Part shown: positions 41,317 to 50,850 of the stretch, piece by piece
Layout of the letters: each line of letters opens with the position of its first letter
Numbering within the stretch: position 1 is the first letter of the stretch
Position numbers and translations under genes: made by a program
The notes under the pieces: model-generated
What the model was told of the DNA's origin: nothing
The model's database searches: none
Seen by the model: only the letters and a program-made list of their open reading frames with translations
NCBI RefSeq assembly: GCF_029960815.1
Contig: NZ_JASBRE010000026.1
Span: 1 to 64,000 of the forward strand
Reading direction: 5' to 3'
DNA length: 64,000 nt
Source: Pseudomonas sp. AL03
GTDB taxonomy: Bacteria; Pseudomonadota; Gammaproteobacteria; Pseudomonadales; Pseudomonadaceae

Positions 41317-41443
41317 CTACGCATTCATCATCCACGCGCCACCTCCGATCGAGCAGTGCCTTTTCTCGAGGAGTGTATTGGGCTTTATTCGCTAGTGCCT
41401 GCATTTGGTGAATGTAGGTTTTCTTCAGTCCCAGACGCCTTGC
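41276..41443 (-). pseudogene. Fragment of an unknown minus-strand gene
   Basis: About 55 codons without a start read LGLKKTYIHQMQALANKAQY then TPREKALLDRRWRVDDECVV. The sequence looks like coding sequence rather than random, and it runs into the excisionase-like frame by a shift near 41300, so both may once have been one gene. Family unknown. Confidence 0.4.
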
Positions 41444-41454
41444 TCAATCGTCGG

Positions 41455-41512
41455 GATCGCTGGCGACGGCGGCCAAGGATTGATCGCGCTGGCGGCGTGC
41501 CAGGCTTAAGTC
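41455..41512 (+). pseudogene. Second copy of an Rz 3' end
   Basis: The plus strand reads GDGGQGLIALAACQA then a stop, nearly the same as TGDQGLIALAACQAYARD at the end of Rz (39890-39945). It is a leftover of another, related lysis cassette, or a partial duplication. Confidence 0.6.
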
Positions 41513-41853
41513 AGCGCGATTGCTCGCTGACCAACATATATGGGCGAAAAAATTAGCATGCTAGGTAGGCGCGCTCTAATTCAGTCCCTTCGGACCGAAT
41601 CCCGTTATCTGGATATTGCGAAGGAATATCCCGTTATGGCGGATACCGGGTTTCGTCAACCTGGTTTCATGGCGATTTGGTCGATTCGTCAACCTGCGCA
41701 AAATCGCAAGCTGCTCAGCCCGGAATAATTTTTAGAACATTTTGCAGTTGGTTTTGTCGTTCGGCCAGGACAGGGAAAGGGCACAAGGCACAAGGCACAA
41801 GACACCGTGCGCGGTGTACTATTCGCCATTCATCTTGAACGCTAGGAGCCGTG

Positions 41854-42270
41854 ATGCAACATCTGTCCGATGCAACAGTTCGCGAAATCATCATTTTGTC
41901 GGAAGCACGACTAGCGGCGATCCCTCAGGATCAAACCCGAGATCAAATATTGGAAAGCATCCTCGGAGACCCTAGCCCAGAAGAAAAGGCGCTTCGCGAT
42001 TCGCTCAATAAACTCAGTCATAACCAAGCTCTAAATCTGGTGGCAATGATGTATGCCGGCCGATATATGCTCGAGAGTGAACCCTATGAAAACGACCAGG
42101 ATGACGACGAAGGTCGGGAGGAACAGCCCCCCAGGGAAGAGTTCGGGGATGTTTACAAGGATCATCTCCGCAATTTTCAGCATCACGATACCTCAACCTT
42201 GATCAGTATGTGCGAGCAAAAAACCAACGTGCTCCACCGGTATCTCAAGGCTGCTCAGGGCCGCCGTTAA
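41854..42270 (+). CDS. DUF3775-like protein
   Basis: A 138-residue acidic protein: an N-terminal helical part (LSDATVREIIILSEARLAAI), DSLNKLSHNQALNLVAMMYA, an acidic linker, and FQHHDTSTLISMCEQKTNVL followed by HRYLKAA. The pattern fits DUF3775, a family of unknown function. TAGGAG upstream of ATG 41854 supports the start. It lies between the prophage debris and mnmC; whether it belongs to the chromosome or to an older island is unclear. Confidence 0.65.
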   Translation: MQHLSDATVREIIILSEARLAAIPQDQTRDQILESILGDPSPEEKALRDSLNKLSHNQALNLVAMMYAGRYMLESEPYENDQDDDEGREEQPPREEFGDVYKDHLRNFQHHDTSTLISMCEQKTNVLHRYLKAAQGRR

Positions 42271-42547
42271 CGGACGGGATTTCAAACTGGGAAACAATTA
42301 AATCCCGTCCTTCTCGTACCACTTTTTGTACCAAACGGGTGTTTTTGAGGGGGATTTAGGGGGTTGAATACCCCCTGAAGCCCTTTAAAACCCCCGGACC
42401 AAAAACGCCAGCTAATCCACACATAAAGTCCTTACCGGTTTTTCCGTTGGGGAGGGTCAATCGATACGCGCCAAAAACAGCGGGTACTCAGAAACTGACC
42501 CGGCTCAATCTCCGGAGTTTTAGACCGATAAGTTATAAAGCGAGCCG
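42271..42547. other. Non-coding stretch between the prophage border and mnmC
   Basis: Contains short palindromes (for example gggggttgaatacccccc-like near 42358-42386) and a repeated taccactttttgtacc-like element near 42318-42333, features often seen at integration borders. I found no copy of any of it near the left junction, so no attachment site can be called. Confidence 0.35.
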
Positions 42548-44530
42548 TCAGATTTTTCCGCGGATCAATTGGCGCACGGCAAAACGGTTGGGATGACAGG
42601 CCTCGGCGACCGCTCTGGGCAGGGGCAGAGGTTCGTTCTCGATCCACGCTGCGAGCAATTCACCCGACAGTGGCGCGGTGATCAGGCCGCGAGAACCGTG
42701 GCCGCTGTTGACGTAAAAACCCTCAAGCCAGGGGCAGGGAGTGTCTGGTACTTGCCGGGCATCCTTGCTCAGTACGGCGTAGGCGTCGGCGAACGCTGCT
42801 TGCTCGGCCAACGGGCCGACGATCGGCAGATAGTCCGGGCTGGTGCAGCGGAACGCGGCGCGCCCTTCAAGCTGCTGCGGGTCCAGTTCCTGAGCATGCA
42901 GTCGAGTGGTCAGGTCCGGGGAGATTTCCTCGAGCAAGGCCAGGTTGCCGAGGTGTTCGGCGAGGGTCGGGGTCAGGTCATCGCTCTTGAAATTGAAGCT
43001 GGCGCCGAGCGTGTGTTCGCCCTGTCGAGCCGGCGCGACATAGCCTTCGGCGCAGACGACGGTGGCCAGGCTCTGGCTTTCAGGTGTTTGTGCCAGTCGG
43101 GTGATCTGGCCACGAATGCGTTTGAGGGGCAGTTCGGCGCTCTGCGCAAAACGCTTGATCTCGGCGGCGCCGGCCAGGATCACCACGGGGGCACTGGCCA
43201 GCAAATCATCCCCGTCCCAAGCCTGCCACTGATCATCAACCTTGCGCAGTTCCAGTACATCGCGATGGGGCAGCCACTGGATGTTCGCCGAGGACGCTTG
43301 CCAGTGGCACAACGCGGGCGGATGAACCCAGCCGCCTTCCGGGAAGAATAATCCGCCGTGCTCAAGGGCGATGCCGGCCTGGGCCTCGGCTTGCGGTTGA
43401 TCGAGCAAGTGCACCAGGTCTGGCGCGAAGGCTGAAGCCAATTGCGCCTGACGCTCGGCTTCCTTGGCGTTGAAGGCCAGTTGCAAGACCCCGCAATCGT
43501 CCCAGTCGACGCCCCGATGCAGATGTTCAAGCAAGCGCCGGGTGTGACCGAAACCACTGACAATCAGTTGCGACAACGCCGTCCCATGGGCCGAAAGCTT
43601 GAGGTACAACACGCCCTGAGGATTGCCCGAAGCCTCCTGCGCCAGTGCGTGGTGGCGTTCCAGCAGACTGACTTGCCAACCCCGCGCCGCGAGGCTGGCG
43701 GCCGTGGCGCAACCGGCCAGGCCGGCACCGATCACCAGTGCCCGACGTTCGCCGGTCCGTGGTGTCGGGCGCGCAAACCATGGTTTGGCCGCGGCGGGCG
43801 TCGGGACTTCTTCAGGCCAGCCGAGAAACACGCCGCGCAGGATTTCCCATTTGTGGCCAATGCCGGGCGTGCGCTTCATCTTGAAGCCCGCCGCATTCAG
43901 CAGGCGGCGCACCCAGCCGGTGCTGGTAAACGTACTGATGGTCGAACCGGGCGCCGCCAGCCGCGCCAGTTCGGTGAACAGTTCCGCGGTCCACATGTCA
44001 GGGTTTTTCGCCGGGGCGAAACCGTCGAGAAACCAGGCATCGATTTGCGCGTCCAGTTGCGGCAATTGTTCCAGCGCATCGCCGATCAGTAGAGTCAGGG
44101 TCACGCGGCCGTTGTCCAGCACCAGGCGTTGGAAGCCTTGGTGGATCCCCACGTACTGCGCGAGTAACTGATCGGTAAACGGCTTGAGCTCCGGCCAGAG
44201 CGCAAGCGCCCGTTGCAGATCCGGTGCACTCAACGGGTACTTTTCGACACTGACAAAATGCAGCCGCGCTCCGGCCACCGCATGCTGCTCGAACAACTGC
44301 CAGGCGCACAGAAAATTCAACCCGGTACCGAAACCGGTCTCGCCAATCACCAGTCGACCGCCGGCCGGCAACGCAGCGAAGCGCTCACGCAAAGCGTTCT
44401 GTTCGAGGAAGACGTAGCGGGTTTCGTCCAGCCCGGACAGGTCGGAAAAGTACACATCATCGAACACCCGCGAGCGCGGGAGCCCTTGGTCGTCCCAGTC
44501 GAGCTGGGCGTGGGGCAATACAGGTTTCAT
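42548..44530 (-). CDS. mnmC: Bifunctional tRNA modification enzyme MnmC
   Basis: A 660-residue two-domain enzyme. The N-terminal methyltransferase (MnmD, about 1-240) has VIGETGFGTGLNFLCAWQLF and DAWFLDGFAPAKNPDMWT. The C-terminal FAD-dependent oxidoreductase (about 260-650) has the dinucleotide motif VIGAGLAGCATAASLAARGW. Together they complete 5-methylaminomethyl-2-thiouridine at the wobble base of several tRNAs. Length and both motifs are normal. It is transcribed leftward toward the prophage. Confidence 0.93.
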   Translation of the reverse strand: MKPVLPHAQLDWDDQGLPRSRVFDDVYFSDLSGLDETRYVFLEQNALRERFAALPAGGRLVIGETGFGTGLNFLCAWQLFEQHAVAGARLHFVSVEKYPLSAPDLQRALALWPELKPFTDQLLAQYVGIHQGFQRLVLDNGRVTLTLLIGDALEQLPQLDAQIDAWFLDGFAPAKNPDMWTAELFTELARLAAPGSTISTFTSTGWVRRLLNAAGFKMKRTPGIGHKWEILRGVFLGWPEEVPTPAAAKPWFARPTPRTGERRALVIGAGLAGCATAASLAARGWQVSLLERHHALAQEASGNPQGVLYLKLSAHGTALSQLIVSGFGHTRRLLEHLHRGVDWDDCGVLQLAFNAKEAERQAQLASAFAPDLVHLLDQPQAEAQAGIALEHGGLFFPEGGWVHPPALCHWQASSANIQWLPHRDVLELRKVDDQWQAWDGDDLLASAPVVILAGAAEIKRFAQSAELPLKRIRGQITRLAQTPESQSLATVVCAEGYVAPARQGEHTLGASFNFKSDDLTPTLAEHLGNLALLEEISPDLTTRLHAQELDPQQLEGRAAFRCTSPDYLPIVGPLAEQAAFADAYAVLSKDARQVPDTPCPWLEGFYVNSGHGSRGLITAPLSGELLAAWIENEPLPLPRAVAEACHPNRFAVRQLIRGKI

Positions 44531-44626
44531 GGCAGGCTCGGCAACGGCAAGGCGGCCATTCTAGCCGATCGCCGGGGCGGTGCTTGATCCATGGCAACGC
44601 GTGCGTTCGCAGATTCGCTGAAAATC

Positions 44627-44759
44627 TGTAGCTGCTGGCGCAGCCTGCGTTCGATCGCGCAGCGATCGTAAATCCTGAATTCACGTTTTACCTGAAAAAA
44701 TACATCGGCTGATTTTGCGACCGCTGCGCGATCGAACGCAGCCTTCGGCAGCTGCTACA
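44627..44759. repeat. Inverted REP pair between mnmC and pap
   Basis: Arms tgtagctgctggcgcagcct.. (44627-44672) and its near-inverse (44715-44759) carry the Pseudomonas REP core gctgc..gcagc..gttcgatcg. The pair lies between divergent genes. Confidence 0.8.
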
Positions 44760-44849
44760 AGGAGCCAGTCGTTGCTGCGAGCAAGGGATTTCTCCCACGC
44801 AGGTGAGGTCAATCCGATAGTCTTGCTCAATCCTGGAAGGAGCCGTCCC

Positions 44850-46373
44850 ATGTTCGAATCTGCCGAAATCGGTCACGCCATCGACAAAGAAACCTACGAC
44901 GCCGAAGTGCCGGCCTTGCGTGAAGCCTTGCTCGAAGCGCAGTTCGAACTTCACCAGCAACGCCGTTTTCCGGTGATCGTTTTGATTAATGGCATCGAAG
45001 GCGCCGGCAAGGGCGAGACGGTCAAGTTGCTGAACGAATGGATGGACCCACGCCTGATCGAGGTCCGCACCTTCGATCAACAGACCGACGAAGAGCTGGC
45101 GCGGCCACCGGCCTGGCGCTACTGGCGGATGCTCCCGGCCAAGGGCCGCATGGGGATTTTCTTCGGTAACTGGTACAGCCAGATGCTGCAAGGTCGGGTT
45201 CATGGCTTGTTCAGCGATCCCAGACTCGATCAAAGCATCAACGCAGCCGAGCGGCTGGAGAAGATGCTGTGCGACGAAGGCGCGCTGATCTTCAAGTTCT
45301 GGTTCCATCTTTCCAAGAAACAAATGAAGGCACGCCTCAAGGCGCTGGCCGATGACCCACTGCACAGCTGGCGCATCAGTCCGCTGGACTGGCAACAATC
45401 CGAAACGTACGACACATTCGTGAAATATGGCGAACGCATACTGCGCCGCACCAGCCGTGACTATGCGCCGTGGCATGTCATCGCCGGGATGGACCCGCGT
45501 TATCGGAGCCTGGTCGTGGGCAAAATTTTGCTCGAGGGTCTGCAAAGCGCTCTGAAACGGCCGAAAATTCACCCGGAAAAAGTCAGCGCCGCGCCAGTGT
45601 CCCCCAGCGTCGATCAGGTAAACCTGCTCGACAGCCTCGACTTGACCCTGCGCCTGGACAAGGACGATTACGAAGAACAGTTGATCACCGAGCAGGCGCG
45701 GTTTTCCGGGCTGATGCGCGACAAACGCATGCGTCGGCACGCCTTGATCGCGGTGTTTGAAGGCAACGATGCGGCGGGCAAAGGCGGGGCGATTCGCCGG
45801 GTTGCCGCGGCGCTGGACCCGCGTCAGTACAGCATCGTGCCGATCGCCGCGCCCACCGAAGAGGAACGGGCGCACCCGTATCTCTGGCGCTTCTGGCGAC
45901 ATTTACCGGCGCGCGGCAAATTCACTGTGTTCGACCGCTCCTGGTATGGCCGGGTGCTGGTGGAGCGCATCGAAGGCTTTTGCAGCTCGGCCGACTGGTT
46001 GCGCGCCTACAGTGAGATCAACGATTTCGAAGAGCAGATCGCCGATGCCGGGGTAATCGTGGTCAAGTTCTGGCTGGCTATCGATAAACAGACGCAACTG
46101 GAACGATTCGAAGAGCGCGAACAGATCCCCTTCAAACGCTTCAAGATCACCGAAGATGACTGGCGCAATCGTGATAAATGGGACGACTACCGCGCGGCGG
46201 TCGGCGACATGGTCGATCGCACCAGCACCGAGATATCGCCCTGGACGCTGGTGGAAGCCAATGACAAGCGCTGGGCGCGGGTCAAAGTCCTGCGCACCAT
46301 TAATCTGGCGCTGGAGGAGGCTTTCGAAAAATCCGGCAAGCACGACAGGAAGGTGAAAAAGCCCAAGAAGTGA
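44850..46373 (+). CDS. pap: Polyphosphate:AMP phosphotransferase (tandem PPK2)
   Basis: A 507-residue class II PPK2 with two kinase modules. Walker A motifs are NGIEGAGKGE (48-57) and EGNDAAGKGGA (about 303-313); FDRSWYGRVLVERIEGF and KFWLAIDKQTQLERF are PPK2 landmarks in the second module. It transfers phosphate from polyphosphate to AMP, giving ADP. The frame is open to 44715 but reads a REP element there; AAGGAG before ATG 44850 fixes the start. Confidence 0.92.
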   Translation: MFESAEIGHAIDKETYDAEVPALREALLEAQFELHQQRRFPVIVLINGIEGAGKGETVKLLNEWMDPRLIEVRTFDQQTDEELARPPAWRYWRMLPAKGRMGIFFGNWYSQMLQGRVHGLFSDPRLDQSINAAERLEKMLCDEGALIFKFWFHLSKKQMKARLKALADDPLHSWRISPLDWQQSETYDTFVKYGERILRRTSRDYAPWHVIAGMDPRYRSLVVGKILLEGLQSALKRPKIHPEKVSAAPVSPSVDQVNLLDSLDLTLRLDKDDYEEQLITEQARFSGLMRDKRMRRHALIAVFEGNDAAGKGGAIRRVAAALDPRQYSIVPIAAPTEEERAHPYLWRFWRHLPARGKFTVFDRSWYGRVLVERIEGFCSSADWLRAYSEINDFEEQIADAGVIVVKFWLAIDKQTQLERFEEREQIPFKRFKITEDDWRNRDKWDDYRAAVGDMVDRTSTEISPWTLVEANDKRWARVKVLRTINLALEEAFEKSGKHDRKVKKPKK

Positions 46374-46474
46374 GCGATGGTTGCGCATACGCGGGGTGAA
46401 TGATTGTCGCGGTCGATAACACGGTGGACTTATGCTCGGTCCACTCCCAACCGACAACAATAATGAGGTATGCC

Positions 46475-47659
46475 ATGCGTGAAGTAGTGATCGTCGACAG
46501 CGTGCGGACCGGCCTGGCCAAATCCTTTCGCGGCAAGTTCAACCAGACCCGTCCGGACGACATGGCGGCTCACTGCATCAATGCGCTGCTCGAGCGCACG
46601 GGCATTGATCCGGCCAGCGTCGAGGATTGCATCGTCGGTGCCGGCTCCAACGAAGGTGGCCAGGGCTTCAGCATCGGTCGCAACGTTGCGGTGCTGTCGC
46701 GCTTGGGGACTGGCACTGCCGGCATGACGCTCAACCGTTTTTGCTCGTCGGGCTTGCAGGCGATTGCCATCGCCGCCAACCAGATCGCTTCGGGTTGCAG
46801 CGACATCATCGTCGCCGGTGGCGTCGAGTCCATCAGCCTGACCATGAAAAGTATCAACACCGACAACCTGATCAATCCGCTGCTTAAAGAGCAGGTGCCA
46901 GGCATCTATTTCCCGATGGGGCAGACGGCCGAAATCGTTGCCCGTCGTTACAACGTCAGTCGCGAAGAACAGGACCTGTACGCGCTACAAAGTCAGCAAC
47001 GTACCGCTCAGGCACAGGTCGCTGGATTGTTTGACGATGAAATCGTGCCGATGGCGGTGAAGTATCGCGTTGAAGACAAGGCCTCCGGTCGGGTGCAGAT
47101 CCTTGACGGCATCGTCGATCGCGACGACTGCAATCGCCCGCACACCACCCTGGAAAGCTTGGCGGGATTGAAACCGGTGTTTGCCGAAGACGGTACGGTG
47201 ACGGCGGGCAACTCTTCTCAGCTGTCCGATGGCGCGTCGATGACGCTGGTCATGAGCCTGGAAAAAGCACTGGAACTGGGGTTGAAGCCGAAGGCGTTCT
47301 TCCGTGGTTTCACCGTGGCCGGGTGCGAGCCGGATGAAATGGGCATCGGCCCGGTGTTCTCGGTGCCGAAGTTGCTCAAGGCCAAGGGTTTGCAGGTTGC
47401 CGACATTGATCTGTGGGAACTCAACGAAGCCTTCGCGTCCCAGTGCCTTTACAGCCGCAATCGGCTGGAGATCGATAACGACAAGTACAACGTCAACGGC
47501 GGTTCGATTTCCATAGGCCACCCGTTCGGCATGACCGGTTCGCGTCAGGTCGGGCACCTTGTGCGTGAATTGCAACGGCGTAATCTGCGTTACGGCATCG
47601 TCACCATGTGTGTGGGTGGCGGGATGGGGGCGACCGGGTTGTTTGAAGCGGTGCGTTAA
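46475..47659 (+). CDS. Thiolase family protein (acetyl-CoA C-acyltransferase)
   Basis: A 394-residue thiolase. The acyl-accepting Cys90 is in NRFCSSGLQA, with the late catalytic His in ISIGHPFGMTGSRQ and Cys in TMCVGGGMGATG. It cleaves or forms beta-ketoacyl-CoA; the substrate range is not readable from sequence. GAGG upstream favours ATG 46475; ATG 46463 is possible. The order pap then thiolase is, from memory, also found in P. aeruginosa. Confidence 0.9.
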   Translation: MREVVIVDSVRTGLAKSFRGKFNQTRPDDMAAHCINALLERTGIDPASVEDCIVGAGSNEGGQGFSIGRNVAVLSRLGTGTAGMTLNRFCSSGLQAIAIAANQIASGCSDIIVAGGVESISLTMKSINTDNLINPLLKEQVPGIYFPMGQTAEIVARRYNVSREEQDLYALQSQQRTAQAQVAGLFDDEIVPMAVKYRVEDKASGRVQILDGIVDRDDCNRPHTTLESLAGLKPVFAEDGTVTAGNSSQLSDGASMTLVMSLEKALELGLKPKAFFRGFTVAGCEPDEMGIGPVFSVPKLLKAKGLQVADIDLWELNEAFASQCLYSRNRLEIDNDKYNVNGGSISIGHPFGMTGSRQVGHLVRELQRRNLRYGIVTMCVGGGMGATGLFEAVR

Positions 47660-47693
47660 GACTGCAAGATTTGTGTTGCCTGGTTAGCCACTG

Positions 47694-47766
47694 TCGCGAG
47701 CAAGCTCGCTCCCACACTCGATCTTTGTCACACACGAGATCCCTGTGGGAGCGAGCCTGCTCGCGA
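47694..47766. repeat. Inverted REP pair
   Basis: tcgcgagcaagctcgctccc (47694-47713) is matched by its near-inverse at 47747-47766. A different REP class from those at 44627 and 49154. Confidence 0.8.
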
Positions 47767-47782
47767 ATGGAGGCGCCGCGGT

Positions 47783-47977
47783 CTATAGGCTCATACGCAA
47801 AAGCAGCACCCGCTCGATATAAGCCTGTACCTCCCGCGCCAATTTCTCCGGGTTTTCAAACGGCCCCTCCAGGGTGTTTTCCCGGGTGCTGAAATACAAC
47901 TCCCCATTCACACGACACACCCGGTCACAGCGAAAGTGCGTGGTGGGGGCATTGTCCTGGGCGCGCTTGCCGTACAT
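47783..47977 (-). CDS. DUF6316-like small protein
   Basis: A 64-residue protein: MYGKRAQDNAPTTHFRCDRV, CRVNGELYFSTRENTLEGPF, then a helix NPEKLAREVQAYIERVL. This pattern is, to my memory, the DUF6316 family, short proteins widespread in Pseudomonas with no known role. It is convergent with the thiolase gene across a REP pair. Confidence 0.75.
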   Translation of the reverse strand: MYGKRAQDNAPTTHFRCDRVCRVNGELYFSTRENTLEGPFENPEKLAREVQAYIERVLLLRMSL

Positions 47978-48178
47978 GGCGATCTCCTGCTGCTGGCGAA
48001 TTCAATGAGCTTAAACATGAACCACTTGCAACGCCTGGCCAGCCGATCGACGGCATAGCGCCAATTTAATGGTGCGACCCGCACAGTTTCATTCGCGGCC
48101 CACACCCAACTGTCCCTGTGTGCCGAACGGCTCTAAGCCTAGAATGACCTTTCTCGCCACTTGGCTTCGGGGTTCGCC

Positions 48179-49138
48179 ATGCACATTTCATCGGGTCGCT
48201 GGGTTTATGGTCTGTTCCTGGCCTTGCTGACTGCGCTGCTGTGGGGAATTCTGCCGATCAAACTCAAGCAAGTGCTGCTGGTGATGGACCCGGTGACGGT
48301 GACCTGGTTTCGCTTGATCGTGTCCGGCGGGTGCCTGTTCATTTACCTGGCGGCGACCAGGCGCCTGCCGAGCCGCAAAGTGCTCGGCCCGCGCGGAGGC
48401 TGGTTGGTGTTGATGGCGGTGCTCGGCCTGGTGGGCAATTACGTGCTGTACCTGATGGGCCTGAACCTGCTCAGCCCCGGCACCGCGCAACTGGTGGTGC
48501 AGATGGGGCCGATCATGTTGTTGATCGCCAGTCTGTTTGTATTCAAGGAACGGTTCAGCGTGGGGCAGGGGATTGGCCTGCTGGTGTTGCTGATCGGTTT
48601 CGCATTGTTTTTCAATCAGCGGTTGGCCGAGTTGCTTACTTCGTTGACCGATTACACCGCCGGTGTGCTGTTGGTGCTGTTGGCGTCCACGGTCTGGACG
48701 TTCTACGCCTTGGGGCAGAAGCAATTGCTGACGGTATGGAATTCGTTGCAGGTGATGATGGTGATCTACCTGTTCTGCGCGTTGTTGCTGACGCCGTGGG
48801 TGCATCCGCTGGAAGCGCTGCAACTGAGTCCGCTGCAAGGCTGGCTGCTGCTGGCGTGCTGCATGAACACCCTGATCGCCTATGGCGCATTTGCCGAGGC
48901 TCTGGCCCATTGGGAGGCATCGCGGGTCAGTGCGACGCTGGCGATTACGCCGTTGGTGACGTTCGCTGCGGTGGCTGTGGCGGCGGGGTTATGGCCGGAC
49001 TATGTGCATGCTGAGACAATCAATGGTCTGGGTTATGGCGGGGCGGTGCTGGTGGTGCTTGGGTCGGCGTTGGTGGCGTTAGGGCCGTCGTTGATTGCGG
49101 GGCTCAGAGCCCGAAAGGTGCGGATGGCCGCCAGTTAG
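48179..49138 (+). CDS. DMT (EamA) family transporter
   Basis: A 319-residue inner-membrane protein with ten predicted helices in two EamA repeats (about 8-145 and 160-295). ALLTALLWGILPIKLKQVLL and the NYVLYLMGLNLLSPGTAQLV segment are typical of the RhaT/EamA drug-metabolite transporter superfamily. Substrate unknown. ATG 48179 was chosen because the upstream six codons have no signal. It is flanked by REP repeats and monocistronic. Confidence 0.88.
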   Translation: MHISSGRWVYGLFLALLTALLWGILPIKLKQVLLVMDPVTVTWFRLIVSGGCLFIYLAATRRLPSRKVLGPRGGWLVLMAVLGLVGNYVLYLMGLNLLSPGTAQLVVQMGPIMLLIASLFVFKERFSVGQGIGLLVLLIGFALFFNQRLAELLTSLTDYTAGVLLVLLASTVWTFYALGQKQLLTVWNSLQVMMVIYLFCALLLTPWVHPLEALQLSPLQGWLLLACCMNTLIAYGAFAEALAHWEASRVSATLAITPLVTFAAVAVAAGLWPDYVHAETINGLGYGGAVLVVLGSALVALGPSLIAGLRARKVRMAAS

Positions 49139-49153
49139 ACCGCGTCATCGTTC

Positions 49154-49240
49154 TTCGCGGGCAAGCCTCGCTCCTACAGGGGGGCGATCCCGATAGTGCG
49201 ATCGACACAAAACCCTGTAGGAGCGAGGCTTGCCCGCGAA
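49154..49240. repeat. Inverted REP pair
   Basis: ttcgcgggcaagcctcgctc.. (49154-49181) is a perfect or near-perfect inverse of 49213-49240. It is placed between the convergent DMT transporter and fumC and probably ends both transcripts. Confidence 0.85.
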
Positions 49241-49265
49241 GACTGACTGTCAAGCGCCGAAAATC

Positions 49266-50660
49266 TTAACCCTTGGCACCCGCCTCCAACATATTCTCCG
49301 GCCGCACCCAGGCATCAAACTCTTCATCTGTCAGATACCCAAGTTGCAACGCCGCCTCACGCAAGGTCAGCCCTTCTGTGTAAGCCTTTTTGGCGATCTC
49401 CGCCGATTTGTCATAACCAATGTGCGGATTCAGCGCCGTCACCAGCATCAACCCACGCTCCAGGTGTTCAGCCATTTTCTCTGCATCCGGTTCCAGACCC
49501 GCAATGCAATGCTGGTGGAAGTTGCTGCAACCATCGCCCAGCAGGCGGATCGATTGCAGCAGGTTATAGATGATCACCGGTTTGAACACGTTCAATTGCA
49601 AATGGCCCTGACTCGCTGCAAAACCGATGGCGACGTCGTTGCCCAGTACCTGACAAGCGAGCATCGATAGCGCTTCGCACTGAGTCGGATTGACCTTGCC
49701 CGGCATGATCGAGCTGCCCGGTTCGTTGGCTGGCAGTTTCACTTCGGCAAAGCCTGCTCGCGGTCCGGAGCCCAGCAGGCGCAGGTCGTTGGCGATTTTC
49801 ATCAGGGTCACGGCAAGGGTTTTCAGCGCGCCGGACAGTGTTGTCAGCGGTTCATGGCCAGCCAGGGCGGCGAATTTGTTCGGTGCAGTGACGAACGGTA
49901 GGCCGGAAAGGGCGGCCAGCTCGGCAGCGATGGCTTCGCCAAAACCATGGGGCGAATTGAGTCCGGTGCCGACCGCGGTGCCGCCCTGGGCCAGTTCACA
50001 CACGGCCGGCAGCGCGCTGCGGATTGCCCGCTCGGCGTAATCCAGTTGCGCGATGAACGCCGAGAGTTCCTGACCGAAGGTAATCGGCGTCGCGTCCATC
50101 ATGTGGGTGCGACCGGTCTTGACCAGTTTCATGTGTCGCGCGGACAGCTCGGCCAATCCGCCCGACAGTTCGCTGATCGCCGGCAGCAAATGCTGTTGCA
50201 CCGCCTGGGCGGCGGCGATGTGCATGGCGGTCGGGAAGCAGTCGTTGGAGCTCTGAGAGCGATTGACGTGATCGTTAGGGTGAACCGGTGATTTGCCGCC
50301 GCGAGGGTTACCGGCCAGTTCGTTGGCACGTCCGGCGATCACTTCGTTGACGTTCATATTGCTCTGAGTGCCGCTGCCGGTCTGCCAGACCACCAGCGGG
50401 AACTGGTCGTCGTGGCTGCCATCGAGGACTTCGTCGGCGGCCTGTTCAATCAGCCGGGCGATGTCGGCGGGCAGGTCACCGTTGCGGTCATTGACCCGCG
50501 CCGCGGCTTTCTTGATCTGCGCCAGGGCATGCAGCACCGCCAGCGGCATACGTTCGTTGCCGATGGCGAAGTTAATCAGCGAGCGTTGCGTCTGAGCGCC
50601 CCAGTAGGCTTCATCCGGGACTTCCACCTGGCCAAGGCTGTCGGTTTCGATACGGCTCAT
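49266..50660 (-). CDS. fumC: Fumarate hydratase, class II
   Basis: A 464-residue iron-independent fumarase of the TCA cycle. The signature GSSIMPGKVNPTQCE and the N-terminal YWGAQTQRS are present, with AHIAAAQAVQ-like and TGRTHMMDATPITFGQE substrate-site segments. Pseudomonads use FumC under iron limitation or oxidative stress. A start three codons upstream is in frame; ATG 50660 follows AGGAG at normal spacing. Intact. Confidence 0.93.
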   Translation of the reverse strand: MSRIETDSLGQVEVPDEAYWGAQTQRSLINFAIGNERMPLAVLHALAQIKKAAARVNDRNGDLPADIARLIEQAADEVLDGSHDDQFPLVVWQTGSGTQSNMNVNEVIAGRANELAGNPRGGKSPVHPNDHVNRSQSSNDCFPTAMHIAAAQAVQQHLLPAISELSGGLAELSARHMKLVKTGRTHMMDATPITFGQELSAFIAQLDYAERAIRSALPAVCELAQGGTAVGTGLNSPHGFGEAIAAELAALSGLPFVTAPNKFAALAGHEPLTTLSGALKTLAVTLMKIANDLRLLGSGPRAGFAEVKLPANEPGSSIMPGKVNPTQCEALSMLACQVLGNDVAIGFAASQGHLQLNVFKPVIIYNLLQSIRLLGDGCSNFHQHCIAGLEPDAEKMAEHLERGLMLVTALNPHIGYDKSAEIAKKAYTEGLTLREAALQLGYLTDEEFDAWVRPENMLEAGAKG

Positions 50661-50850
50661 CGTGCACACTCCTGTAGGTCTGATCGCAGTTTAGGCCGTC
50701 ATCGCCGGCCGTGGTTCCATCAGTCTGGAATTTGACCGTTCAACCCCTCTAATTCAGGCCCTGTAAGGCTTGGGGTTGAGCGACACACTTTTTTAGGCGC
50801 AGAATGGACGCCCTTGGGGTTTTACCTCGCCTGCTAGAAAAGGAAACTCG

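Larger units (their letters stand above)
41001..41853. other. Gene graveyard at the prophage right border
   Basis: About 850 bases without an intact gene. It contains an excisionase-like remnant (41086-41316, -), a second minus-strand fragment (41276-41443) and a piece of an Rz-like gene (41455-41512, +). The part 41513-41850 shows short repeats of tatcccgttat type but nothing I can name. It reads as layers of old phage or integrative-element DNA. Confidence 0.5.
9080..42300. mobile_element. Defective lambda-like prophage and decayed right border
   Basis: The element runs from the asnO junction near 9.1 kb to somewhere between the Rz genes (39.96 kb) and mnmC (42.55 kb). Gene order is that of a lambdoid siphophage: PL operon, repressor, Cro, early genes, replication, late genes, lysis. 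Integrase, small terminase, ATPase half of large terminase, C-terminal half of the capsid protein, tail chaperones and tape measure are all missing. No matching att repeats were found at the two ends. The exact right limit is uncertain. Confidence 0.85.

Noticed and set aside
41540..41728. A 62-codon frame beginning MGEKISMLGRRALIQS
   Set aside because: It reads through short repeats and has no ribosome binding site or recognisable domain.
9090..42540. attL/attR pair for the prophage
   Set aside because: I compared the left junction with 41.5-42.5 kb and found no shared core; the left junction looks like a deletion, not an attachment site.
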